The notes beneath the pieces were generated by a model. The model ran no database searches. It was given only the letters and a program-made list of their open reading frames with translations, and had not been told where the DNA came from. Below are positions 1 to 10,835 of a DNA stretch of 64,000 nucleotides, piece by piece. The stretch comes from Anisakis pegreffii. Taxonomy: Eukaryota > Nematoda > Chromadorea > Rhabditida > Anisakidae. The stretch covers positions 220,705 to 284,704 of the forward strand of contig JAPYMA010003036.1 of the NCBI GenBank assembly GCA_035041965.1, in the 5' to 3' direction. Position numbers and translations under genes: made by a program. The first letter of the stretch is position 1. Each line of letters begins with the position of its first letter.

Positions 1-229
1 TGAGATACACATCTGAACGTGTACGAAATATCTGAATATCTACGAGATCGATGAAATCATGAAAATTGCTCTACTAGATACGCCCTGGTGTACCTTTAGA
101 TATAGTTTCGTGCATAACAGAAACCTGGATCCTGTGGACCACAGGTTCTCACGTTCGGGCACTCCATTACCCCTTTTGCTGAGCTGGCAGGCCGCCGCTA
201 CCCCCCTCCCCCTGACATTTCACTCTGTT

Positions 230-720
230 TAAGATCCACTCTCCTAGACCACTGTTTTGCTCATTGTTGCAATCGATTATGATTGCATGAAAAGTTATTG
301 TCTGTGTCACGCTCACTTCAAAGTGATTTCGATAGATTCTCATTCTTTTCAAACGTGTTGTATTCACTCTCATAGCTGTCACATGCAACTTTCGTTCTGT
401 TGATGAGTTTTTCTCAATCACTTCGTTTCATTTCATCCCACAGTTCGAATCGATTTCTTATTCTGTACCATATACTATTTATTGAAATCGTTGACGAGTG
501 TTGACAGACGAAGTCAACAATACAGCAATCGAATATTATTGCTCAGTAACGTTCGAATGTCAAACGATCAATTATAGAGTGTGTTCGATGGAATGAGAAT
601 TTGAATTCAATTGTTGAGTGAAATGAATGAGAAATTAGCAAAACAGAACACTTCTAGTGATAACAGCTATAAGAGCGATTGAAATAGTTCGGAAAAGAAT
701 AAAAACCCTGTTAAAACACG
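230..720 (-). repeat. Fold-back interspersed repeat, copy 1
   Basis: Inverted copy of the element seen again near 32.7 and 34.7 kb. It contains the block whose complement reads as a basic peptide with the motif RLKRMRI followed by NHFEVSV. A second block, about 240-480 bp away, carries the ATGAATGAGAAA motif. The two halves of each copy are diverged inverted repeats of one another around a centre that includes the palindrome TTGAC-TTCG-GTCAA-like sequence. This copy has in-frame stops in the acidic arm and is more diverged than copies 2 and 3. Confidence 0.75.
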
Positions 721-1478
721 ATTTACAGACGTATGCATGCGATTTTCACTAAACCTACGATATATGATGATTAATTCATACTGAAAAGCCAGCTCGCGTA
801 AATTGACTTCAAGCTTTATTATTGGTCAGTCATCATCAGCATTTTTAGCAGCGCTTTATAAAGCCATACACATCATACACGAATCAGCCAATGTAATACC
901 AGTATCAATGATAAAATTAGCTGTATCACTAGCATTTTAAGGATATGTTCAATTCAATTGAGATCCACGTGGTATTGTGCACCCATTTTTTGTGGCATGC
1001 TCAAAACGTTTATATTCCATTTTTTGAGATACTTGAATTTTAGATTTTCGAATGATTGATTAACATTGCTTTTAAGCTGGAGAGAATACCACATCTGGAT
1101 AAGATTTGGTGATGAACAAACAATATCGATCCATCGTCAATAATGTGATGATAGGTTATTGCAGTTTGCCAGTCTATTTTACATTCATGTGGAAATAAAA
1201 CATCCATATTAGGTAATTTACAACATGAACGAAGAGCAAACAAAACGGTTTCTGTACAAAACAATGATGATATGAAGACAGCAGAAATCATGTGAACCAA
1301 ATGGTGATAGTAGAAAAATAATAACACGAATAACAATAGCAGAAACCACAGATGTTTCAGTGATTTCAGTGATGACTTTCGCTGATTATACTGATAAGAG
1401 CGATATAGTTCAGTTCTTTGGGCGTTGGAGGTTAGAATGAACGAACATTTCAGAAGAGAGTCGTGAATCTAACAAGCA
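721..1478. other. Stretch with no supported gene
   Basis: No gene can be supported. A minus-strand reading frame at 1040-1336 is rich in hydrophobic residues and could be a decayed receptor exon, but it has no acceptor/donor pair that I can pair with neighbours and does not align convincingly with the two 7TM genes in the window. Confidence 0.4.
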
Positions 1479-1715
1479 ACAGACTGCTGTCAGATCGAAT
1501 TGAAGTTCACTAGCAGTTCGTTGCTTCGATTGAATATGCTTTCCGAGTGCTGCAAACATCTCTCACAGTTTGTATTGGATAAGAACCACATCGATTTGTT
1601 ATTCGTCGAATGCCGCTACATGGAGTACGAGAACGACCGTTTTGACGAGTTGAAGATGAACCAGATGTCTCAGTTGTTGACATTCCTTTCCGCAACTGAA
1701 AATCAAATCATCTAG
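1479..1715 (+). CDS. Possible terminal exon, unknown protein
   Basis: The frame opens after a stop at 1470-1472, with AG acceptor-like sites at about 1476 and 1483, and runs to a TAG at 1713-1715. It encodes about 78 residues with a Cys-Cys pair near each of two positions, then a mixed charged/hydrophobic tail ending near ATENQII. Codon use and amino-acid composition look protein-like, and there is no internal methionine at the left edge, so it would be the last exon of a plus-strand gene. The upstream exon was not found and no family is recognised. The opposite strand is also open over part of this interval, so the call is tentative. Confidence 0.28.
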   Translation, partial: TDCCQIELKFTSSSLLRLNMLSECCKHLSQFVLDKNHIDLLFVECRYMEYENDRFDELKMNQMSQLLTFLSATENQII

Positions 1716-3784
1716 AGCTGCAATGGATTATGCACCTATATCTTGGCGTTTCCACCGACTAAATCGTAATCTATGGTTGACTCTTGACTTGATCACTTGT
1801 TGGGTCAGGTGTTCTAAAGGTTTAATGGAATTCAAGAGAAAAATCACATTTAGTTAAAGTTGATTTGAAAAGCATTACTTTGTTAGGTGAAGGAGAAGAT
1901 GAACGAACCTGCTTATCAGTGCACAATCCGAGAACTGCATCAACGAGAATTCTAACAAGTAATGAGGTCCTGAAAGTTGAGATCGAGATCTGAGTTCAAA
2001 ATGACTTCAAAATAAATGACTCAATAGTATTCAGCTGTGTGATCAGTACGGATAACCCCAAAGCAATGGAATAATCATGAACCATGTGAATAGTAATAGC
2101 AACGATAACAATCTATAAAAAAAAGCCAAGAATATCCGAGTGAAATGCTCACCACATACATCCAATCAGTCCGACCATTTCAGGGTGAAACACAATTATG
2201 GAGCAATGACTTCGCGGCATCAACACGATCGTCATAACGATATAGAAGAAGTTGAACAGTGCGAATGTCAACACGTTCAGTGTCAATTTCCAAAATGGGA
2301 ATCGACTTGCAAAACGGCAACTCGATCTTTTCTCGACCTTTCTCTGTAGAGAACTGCTTGAATGACGTATTGTCCTTAACAGAGCCGCTGAAACACTTTT
2401 TCATTTTTTGCGATTAACTCAAGTTGACAACGATCTGATGACTGAACTGAACATCGAGCACACTTCACCAACATATCATAGTGAATATTATCGAATGCTC
2501 TAAAAACACTTATGATATCAGAGTAGCAATGATGAGAGCTGAGAATACAGAAGCTTGACAGTACTAACTAGAACTAATATAGATCAATTGTATAGCAAAT
2601 GAAATCAGTAGAGCAATTGAGTCGAAGGTGTGCATTTGAATATTTCAAGAGCATGGACTTTCTTGACGATAGGATATCCATATGACGGATGAAATCTCAA
2701 AAATGTGCTAGATATGTTGACAGCAGAATGTTTACAGTTTAGTGTTATAATCAGAAGGTATGATGTCTTGAAGTCGCGACATCAGCTCCAATGTACTGGT
2801 CTCACCAACCGTAAACCCAGCTAAATAAGCTGATCGTGAGCAATTGGCGAATGGCTTCATCCTGTTAAGAATAATGTTCTAAGTCAAAAATAGCAGCACC
2901 GTTGTGATTTAGCTTCTTAAGTGCGGTGGTATGTGATTTTTTTACGTAGACTGCTTTTAAGTCTCGAAATTTGAAGCATTTGAATACTATTTTAAAAATT
3001 TAGAGAGATATGAAATGCATGCGCGATACTATCGCAACTACTGTACAACAACTGTGAGACCCATCTATTTTCATAGCACACTCAACAGCGCATTCCTATT
3101 GACACGAGTAGCTTCTTGATTGCGATGATCCTTCATGAACACTGCATTCAGTGTCATATCGTGTTTTATCATGTGGTCGTGAGCTGCGTCAGTGAACAAG
3201 CAGTTTGCACTTCATGAATCCATCACTTTAATTATATCTTTGCATCAAAACGAGCTGATCTTTGATGTTGCGTTGTCTTATCTGATTTAGAGGACAACAC
3301 AGTTCAATTTACTAGAAAGCATTCACGAGGATGTTCATCGTCGTTGTGTGTATGAATGTTTAACACCTTTTCATTACAATTCGAACGCGTGAATAAGTAA
3401 TTGAGTAAAACCGCCGTATTGAGTGATGAGGTTAATCGAATTGCATCAGAAAAGTCATAATACGGTCTAATTGTTTCTGTTTTTAGACAATATCATGTTT
3501 GTATAAACGGCGCTTGACGGGTGTCTTATTAAGTCTCATGGGTATGAGTCAGCTGAACGAGGAACTATTAGCATGGGGTTGGTGTAATGCATTGGTTTTT
3601 GATCGACTAATGCATCCATCCGATCCTGAATGAAAAAATAACTAATCGGTTTGCGCATCTCCAACGCATATATCTAATGATAACCACCCTCAGAGGCTCA
3701 CAAGGAGCGACAAAATTGCCATTGCATCAACGAATCAACGATCATGAAACTTTCGTAATGGACTGATAGCTAGTTCCTTTTTTT
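1716..3784. other. Stretch with no supported gene
   Basis: Only mirror-image short frames on both strands at 2140-2404 are open; neither has a recognisable domain or a convincing splice partner. The last exon(s) of the degenerate receptor at 3.8-7.3 kb, if they survive, should lie in the right-hand part, but I could not identify a TM7 exon. Confidence 0.4.
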
Positions 3785-4390
3785 GGGGATCATTAAACTG
3801 ATGAGTGCACACGATAAAAATCGCAGCGATGAAAATCGCTTGAAATGGCCGCAAAAATAGCAGATAGCCGATTGCATTTGATCCCAAAGCCAGCTATTGA
3901 AGCAGCAATCTCGCATGCATTAATTCGAAATTAAACTTATGAGTGGTCGTATTGTTGGATAGTGTATTGTGACCACTAATGATAGTTGACAGCTTCAAAG
4001 CTTCAAAGACGTAAGAGCTATTCAATAATTGCGCTGCTTAGTGTCGAAATAAATCCGTGAATAGATCACTGGAACAAGTGAGGAATACAGATGAGCAAAT
4101 GAATGAACACCATCAACCATATAGATTTAAATGAATGGATGAATCAATTAATGAATAATTAATAAGTGATGCTATAATCAGCACAGAAAATACCGACCTG
4201 TGGACGCAAAAACAATCAGCGTGAATACATAAATAATGAAAAGAGCGATGTTTTTGACCCTTGCCACAGTGTGCATGCATGTTTCACGTTTACATCCAGA
4301 CCAGCGTTGTAACGACGGCACTCGAACGAGCGCAAACGCTGTCAGTGTACTGAGCACAATCAACACATAAATAATCCAGCTGAAAGCAAG

Positions 4391-4554
4391 CAGTTCATCT
4401 CAAAATCTGCAAATATGCATGCAAAAATATGCATCAAGAACAGTTCATCTCAAAATCTGCAAAAATATGCATCAAGAACAGTTCATCTCAAAATCTGCAA
4501 AAATATGCATCAAGAACAGTTCATCTCAAAATCTGCAAAAATATGCACTCATCA
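4391..4554. repeat. 38-bp minisatellite, about 4 units
   Basis: Units start at 4391, 4441, 4479 and 4517. The consensus begins CAGTTCATCTCAAAATCTGC and ends ATGCATCAAGAA; units 2 and 3 are exact 38-mers, the first has extra bases and the last diverges after 4545. The array begins about 10 bp upstream of the 3' splice acceptor of the receptor pseudogene's TM4-5 exon, inside its intron. Confidence 0.9.
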
Positions 4555-6675
4555 AGAACTTTTGAGTGACTGTGCATTCGTAAACATTTTCAATGATTTG
4601 CTGGTTATATTCGTGGCCGAAATTCAAGGAATGCCCTCAGAAGCTGTCAGTTGGTGTGGAACCGCAAAGATGAAACTTATCACATTCTAGTGTAATAAAC
4701 AAGCATTCCAAGGTTGTAGTCCGTAACCAGTGTTTTTTTTTTCACCACAGCATTTGTTGCTTCCGGTGAGTTGGAATAAAAGATTCGAGAAGCTATTCTA
4801 ACGCTCTCGAAGGAAAGATTCGAATTTCCAGCAGCAAGCCCTCCCAAGAATAAACGACAGTTAGACGCCCGCAAAATCAATCTACTTAAAAGTGAGCAAT
4901 AGTGAATCCCTAAATGCAGTATTAGCTGTGTCTTGAATCCGATAGTATGTTCTATGGTTCAGCATTTTGATGTAGCAATGAACAAATAATTTATTCGATA
5001 GGTTATGATTTTCGATATGATTTGATTCAATTGATATTGATTTTGAACGGATGATTTTTCACTTGTATTGCAAGAACCTTACATCTATTAAATTTTAATA
5101 TATTCAAATACATATGCCGAGACCGAGTTTGACTTTATCAACATTTGGAGGCCTATTCAATAGTGCATGTTGTTCACAATAAGAACTTCTCGTTGAATAT
5201 TCGTGCGGATATTTAGTGGCTGAGGGAAATGTGTGATGATTTTTACGCTATTAAATGAAAATTATGTTCTCAAACGCCAATTCTCATTCCTTTGAAATTG
5301 CATCTCATCGCTCTCACTCCTTATCACGACTTCGTAACGTTGTTTGATTATTCATTACCGTTTCTTCCGTTTCTCACTCAGCACTGGATGCAATCGCTCA
5401 TTTCTTAGGTCGCGTGCACTTTTCACATTCTAGCTACTTAATCAACTACGGTCAACATTAAACAATGAAATGGATGAAATCGGATCGTTTCCTTTTATAA
5501 TTGCGACCATCTTGACGTATTTTGGGTGGTATAATTTAATTCGGGAGAACTGAATGCAGTTCTTAAACACTGTAATGAAGCATAAGTCGGTTTAGGAAAT
5601 TCATACCCAGTGAAGAGGCGATGAGCTTACCTTAATATGATCAAATGTAAACAGTGTGACATTGAAAACACTTTTTTATATCTTAGCGGCTGATAAACAG
5701 CAAATAATTTTATCACGCTCAAAGACACATACGATACCATGGCTGTCCAATAGCATCCACTGCATAAGGTTGCAATGATCAGTAGTACTTCAACGCTGAA
5801 ATCTGTTTCACATTGAAATTCATAAATATCCAGTTCATACTGAAATTACTGAAAATCAAACTGGAAGTTTTACTGCGAGGACATACTGGATATCTGGGAA
5901 AGGGAATCACTGAACTGACTATAAACGCTGTTCATAATTAGAGGAGATGATCAGATGATCGCTGAAGAAGTTATTCGATAATCTTCAACATATTATATCG
6001 ATCGTTAATATTCGGTGGCATTTATGCCATTCACTTCCTTGCTCAATTGTAATCAGACCGAATAATTTTGCCGAGAAACTGACCGAAAAAAAAATCTTTA
6101 AAAGTTTAACGGTATTATTATCATCTCATTCAGTGATCTGAGGAGACGCGTATTCTAATATGGATTGCATGCAAAGAATTCTGTTTGTTGCTGGCTATAC
6201 AATCAACAAACACGTATCATATCCTGTGGCTCATTGCCCGAATTGCAGCTGAAGTAAGAATTGATGTTGCTCATATCGCCTAAGCTAGCATGTGTAAACG
6301 ATTCTCATTATTGGTGCGTAAGCGTTTGTGTCCATATAATTTAGCGCAGCACTCGAAAAAAAGCTTCAAGCTGTTTTTTGAAACAGAGATTTTCGGTTGA
6401 CTTAAGGAATAACTTAAGGAACGTGTGCACATAGTAGAAGATAAGTATTACCATGTGATTTTTTGGGCTTTTAATAGGTATAGAACGAATCTATTTGTTT
6501 CATGTTAGCATACGATGCCTTATTGAAGTTGCTTATTAACATTAAACATTCTCACAATCGGAACTCATCAACAAATACAATAAAGACTACATGTTGAGCT
6601 TAATGAATATGTTTCCGATGCGAATTCGTTTATATTTGTCTTCTATCGGCTATCAAGCATTGGCCGATGCAACGG

Positions 6676-6740
6676 ATCTTGTGCAATCAATCTATAACTC
6701 AAGCATATTGAGCTTGAGTTATAGATTAATTGCACAAGAT
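6676..6740. repeat. 29-bp inverted repeat with 7-nt loop
   Basis: Arms 6676-6704 and 6712-6740 are complementary over 29 bp with one mismatch, around the loop ATATTGA. The arm core reads CTATAACTCAAGC and its complement. It lies in the intron between the TM1-2 and TM3 exons of the receptor pseudogene and could form a hairpin in the transcript. It is followed at about 6749-6786 by a direct repeat of a 19-mer, ATTGAGTAGTTTGGTTTG-like. Confidence 0.9.
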
Positions 6741-7319
6741 TGAGCTTATTGAGTAGTTTGGTTTGTATTGAGTAGTTTGGTTTGAACAGCAGTGAGCGAT
6801 TATATTAACCAGATAAACTGAATGAAGCGTCGTGTTTGCAGATCATGAAGAGATAGCAATTTTTGCAGAATCCAACTGCAAAATTTTCTGCGCGATGAAA
6901 TGAGATGAATCGGTTTTATGAGTTAGTCATTGATGGTGTGGGATGAATAGAGGCAAGTTACAAATAAATTGGTATTGAGTGGCAATGAAAGAGAGCCATT
7001 CAAGCGGAGATTTTAATGAGCTTTCTATGTGTCATCAATGATTGAATGAATAAACGATCAGAACTAACCGGAATTCATTAACGGAAACAATGAAGAGATA
7101 CGTTGAGCAGCACAAAAAACAAATACACGAAAGAAGATCACCAACGGCCCGATTCAACAACAACAAATAACATTTTCGAGAGACCCGTCTGGATAGTATT
7201 CCTTTACATATGGCTAATATATAAGCGGTAGTGCATGCGATCGTTAGTATCGTCAACGGAAGTGGCATTGAACCGAAGTAGAAGCGATACTGCGCATACA
7301 ATTTGATACTTAGTTCCAT

Positions 7320-8290
7320 CTGAAATTACACAAGTCGATGAGATGTTCAAAGCCATTTTGAACTCATATCATGTTGATTAAATTCAAAAAGACTGAACTA
7401 AAAATATCAAGTCGAAATTCTTCACCTTCACAGTTGAACGTTCACAATTACTAAAGTTAGATGTTCGGGGCTTTCTTGTCATTACAGTAGAAACTTTTAG
7501 AATTTCAACGCGATGTGGAAGCATCATATAATTATATTATAGGCAAGAAAGATATCCTTGCAGTAAGGATCAGCCACACATTGCAAAATTTGCAAAATTT
7601 GCAAAATGGCAAAATTTGCACTTCATGTTTTGCCAGTGATCGTTCGCAATAACGAAATTGAATGTTTAATGAAAGTGATGAATTGTTTATCCACCGGAAG
7701 ATCAGATTAAGCAGATTCAGCTCGCTGATATTTATGTTTGAGTGATTTCGAATTAATGAAAAAGGCAAATTCTGTGAGATTGCTATTGTGAATTCATATT
7801 ACATAGAATGTCGAAACAGCAAAGTGCACTTTATCAGGAAATTCAACTGAACTTGCAATTAATGGAATTAAAGTGGTATTTACTTGATGCACATCTATTA
7901 TCGTAGGTGCATGAATAGGATTAAAACCTACCATGCATGAAGGCCTTAGCTTTCCAGTCTAATCTGGCCAACTGATTTGAAGAAAAGCGCTTTTGGAAGT
8001 ACTTCATCATATTTCCGAGATTTTCATAAAGCGATGTTATCGCGACATTGAATTGATTCCGTCACAAGTTTGTTATGCTGTGCATTTTTTTAGATACTTC
8101 ACAAGAACTTCTTTTATGCTGTGCATTTTGAAGTCAAATGTCATCGTCGAAATAACATTTCTAAAATGTGGATTCATAAATTTGTAGAATGCATCTGTCA
8201 CAACGAATGAGTGTGTTCCTCATTTTCTAGTTCATTCTCTAAAGCTACTCCTAATTTCTCCAATTGAACTGTCGGTTTTGTAGAACAGAA
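7320..8290. other. Stretch with no supported gene; short GCAAAATTT repeat
   Basis: At 7583-7622 a short tandem run of GCAAAATTT units is present. A minus-strand frame at 7532-7768 runs through it but its lower half is simply translation of the repeat. An N-terminal exon matching that of the intact paralogue would be expected here but was not found. Confidence 0.45.
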
Positions 8291-8295
8291 CAACT

Positions 8296-8885
8296 GATGA
8301 ACAAAAAATTTAATAAAATAGCTATATCTCCTCAACTAAGCAAAATCGCCCAACAAAATATATGTTTTTCTGAATGCAGAGATTCTCCTCGATCGAATGG
8401 TATGAAGAAATTGATATGTTACTGGTCAAAGCTGAGAGTACGGTAGGTTCGAATATGGTAACCCCTATAGCATCATATAAATTGCTATATCTCGTCGTGG
8501 GGGCAGAATTTCTCGGCCACACTTTCATTTTCAAAAAGCAGAGATTGTGCTCAATCGAACAGTGTATAAACATCAATATCTTTCCGGGCAAACTTGAGAT
8601 GACGGTAGGCTTGAACGTATCAAACCCATATTTCTATAGTAATGTATAATATGCATTGATCTATAGTGATCAAATGCATATCAATGAGCACCTCAGCGCT
8701 AATTGAGATAGCTTTAATAAAATAGCTATACCTCCTCAACAAAGCGAAATGGCCCGACAAAATATATATTTTCCTGAATGCAAATTTTCTGCTCGATCGA
8801 TTGGTGTAAAGAAATTGATATGTTACTGGTCAAAGCTGAGAGTACGGTAGGTTTGAATGTGCTAACCCTTATAGCATCGTAAAAA
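8296..8885 (+). repeat. Isolated diverged copy of the 406/363-bp satellite
   Basis: About one and a half units of the satellite that fills 59.4-64 kb are recognisable here. Shared blocks include TAGCTATATCTCCTCAAC, the GATATGTTACTGGTCAAAGC block, CCGGGCAAA, TTGATCTATAGTGATCA and CTCAGCGCTA. The second partial unit starts at about 8711 and stops in the ATAGCATCGTAAAAAT block near 8885. It is clearly older than the units of the main array. Both strands keep the long open frames seen in the array (8374-8649 plus, 8322-8591 minus) without gaps. Confidence 0.9.
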
Positions 8886-9054
8886 TATCCTGTAATCTAC
8901 CACTCAATAACAATCGAATTTTTTCCCTAGCTATTCCTCGGGCTCCAATGGCAAATCGTTCATCATTAGCTACATCAGACAACCAATTAACACTTCGGAT
9001 TACCGAACGAACAACACCGAAAGCAAAAATCAATGATAATAGTGAACAGTGCAA
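8869..9054 (-). CDS. Possible exon, unknown protein
   Basis: The minus frame contains a protein-like segment with the motifs VNWLSDVANDERF and AREKIRLLLSGRLQ, ending in TAA at 8871-8869. The last few codons come from the satellite relic that abuts it at about 8885, so the original 3' end may have been lost or replaced. It could be a downstream exon of the same gene as the exon at 10746-10835, but the connection was not established. No family is recognised. Confidence 0.28.
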   Translation of the reverse strand: MHCSLLSLIFAFGVVRSVIRSVNWLSDVANDERFAIGARGIAREKIRLLLSGRLQDIFTML

Positions 9055-10745
9055 TGTCTAAACGAGTCTTTAAAGTGAATCTCTGAAGTGCGGTGGAGAG
9101 GGGAACATGTTTTTTTGCGGTTCCGATGAATTGCTTTCATCTTGACTACGATAAATTCTTTATTGATATGTGCCCGCAATGGATAGTAGACGAAATCCAG
9201 GCGATGGAATGAGGCAAAAGTAAAATTTCTCCCATAAAAGACGATTATTATGAAAAACTAACCAAATTTACGTGAACACTGATCAACTGTGCATTAGAAA
9301 TATGCATTGGTATTCACATCCTAGCTGATTGCCTACCTAATGAAGCCATTTATTCTTTGATCAAATTTGAGAGCAAAAATTTCTGGATTTCGAAACATGC
9401 TGCTGTTTAGTCAGTGAATCTTATTTATGTGAAACAAGGTTGAGTGTATCTCTTATGATTTCTGTGAAGCGTATGGATTTTATGAGTTAGTATGGAAGCA
9501 AATTCATAATCGCTTTTCACTGGAAGAAGCGCTCCGTTTATCGAAGCAACGCACAATAAGTCTTCTGATTTTGTTGAATATGAATTGAGTGAACCGGAAG
9601 GTTGAATCAAATTTGACGTTTTCAAGTGTTTTGATGTTTTCGTTTCATTCGAACGTTGAAACTCTCGAAAATAACTTTATCGATCTCTCAAAAAGTTTGC
9701 AAAACCAATCAAAAAAGTTGATTTGGGTTTACAGAGAAGGTCGAGATGAGCAGCGATCGACGCCATTATTCATGAAAACATTTCAGAAACAGTAATATTC
9801 TGTGTTGAATTGTTGTGTTTGGTGTGTAAATGAAAACAATCACATCAATCACCAGGGATGTTGGAAATTCGGAGCGCAAAGCGATACAAGTTTTTGACGG
9901 TTATTAATGTTTTTTCTAGGCTGAAATGATTTCACATGATAGATGGCAAGCAATTTGTGCGTTGGTTTTCATCATGGCGGTTGGCTGCATGGAGAGACTA
10001 TAAAAATCGTTAAATTTCATTTTGTTCTCGGATAAGAACCCAATGTTGAATGGAGTGAACTGGTCAAGCATACAAGTTTAACACTAGAAAAAAGAATTGT
10101 TCGTAAACTATCACTCTCGCATAACGAATTACGTTTTCAGCCGTGCCATGCTCAATGATTGAGGCCAATTCAATTGCAAGAAAACGAGGAGCCTTCTAAA
10201 GATCGACTCTCTAGGGATCTTAATGAACATTCTCAAGATGATCCGTCAGTTCAGTTATGTCACTGACGATGTTCACATCCATACGCTTATCAGCTAAACT
10301 GATTAATATTCAGTTAGAAAGCAGTTAGCAGAAGTGTATGATGTTGTTGATGTATCAAATGTGGTTTTTGAAATGAAACAAACTATAATAACTGTATTGA
10401 TAAATCAAAAACAGTCAATTGCCTTGAGAGGTCATTAATCAGCACAGTTGACGTTATGCTACGAACATAACTGCATAAATTGTCCTTCACAATTGCATGA
10501 AAGAGAACTCAACACAGTAAAAAACGGCTCTGACTGTAAGTTTTTCCAACGATTGCGTAAGGCAATTTTTCTCACATCAGTGGCATCATTAAACAACATT
10601 GTAGTCGCTGCTGACAGCCAAACAGGTTTAATGATTATAAAAAATCAGCCGATTATCGTGTAGACAAAGTGACATGTTGCGTGTGCATAATAATGTGGTT
10701 AATCCTGATCAAAAGTTGATTCAAAAAAAAAAAAATCGAACTCAC
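9055..10745. other. Stretch with no supported gene
   Basis: Short unconnected frames only (9425-9625 minus, 9589-9795 plus, 10448-10663 plus). None shows a signal peptide, domain or paired splice sites that I can support. If the exons at 10746-10835 and 8869-9054 belong together, this is their intron. Confidence 0.4.
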
Positions 10746-10835
10746 CTCGAAAATATTCACTTCTTCATCGCTCAAATCGCGGGCACAAAACTGGCCATTC
10801 GCTGCCGTATCATTATCATTAATGGAATCGGCCAT
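10746..10835 (-). CDS. Probable first coding exon, unknown acidic protein
   Basis: It starts with ATG at 10835 and encodes 30 residues beginning MADSINDND and ending SDEEVNIFE, an acidic hydrophilic N-terminus. It finishes in phase 0 at a strong donor, GAG|GTGAGT. The intron starts with a run of pyrimidines. No downstream exon has been assigned with confidence; candidates lie between 8.87 and 10.67 kb. No family is recognised. Confidence 0.4.

Larger units (their letters stand above)
3785..7319 (-). pseudogene. 7TM receptor pseudogene, paralogue of the gene at 17.9-22.1 kb
   Basis: Three exons join in consistent phase: 7319-7069 (TM1, TM2; motif RRVSRKCYLLLLNRAVGD), 5795-5631 (TM3 and second intracellular loop; KLFAVYQPLRY) and 4379-4198 (TM4, extracellular loop 2, TM5). 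Their lengths (251, 165 and 182 nt) and phases are identical to those of the paralogous gene, so the homology is certain. A fourth segment, about 3970-3785, aligns with the paralogue's TM6 exon (KFNF against KFPF, then a hydrophobic run) but is broken by an in-frame TAG at 3896-3894. No TM7 exon and no N-terminal exon were found; the ATG at 7319 lies exactly at a splice acceptor (AATTTCAG), so it is probably internal. The family is a nematode rhodopsin-like 7TM receptor of unknown ligand. It would be functional only if the TAG is a sequence error or is spliced out. Confidence 0.75.

Noticed and set aside
4415..4690. 91-codon plus-strand frame with repeated peptides
   Set aside because: Its first half is translation of the 38-bp minisatellite and 38 is not a multiple of three, so the repeats fall in different frames; no splice sites or domain.
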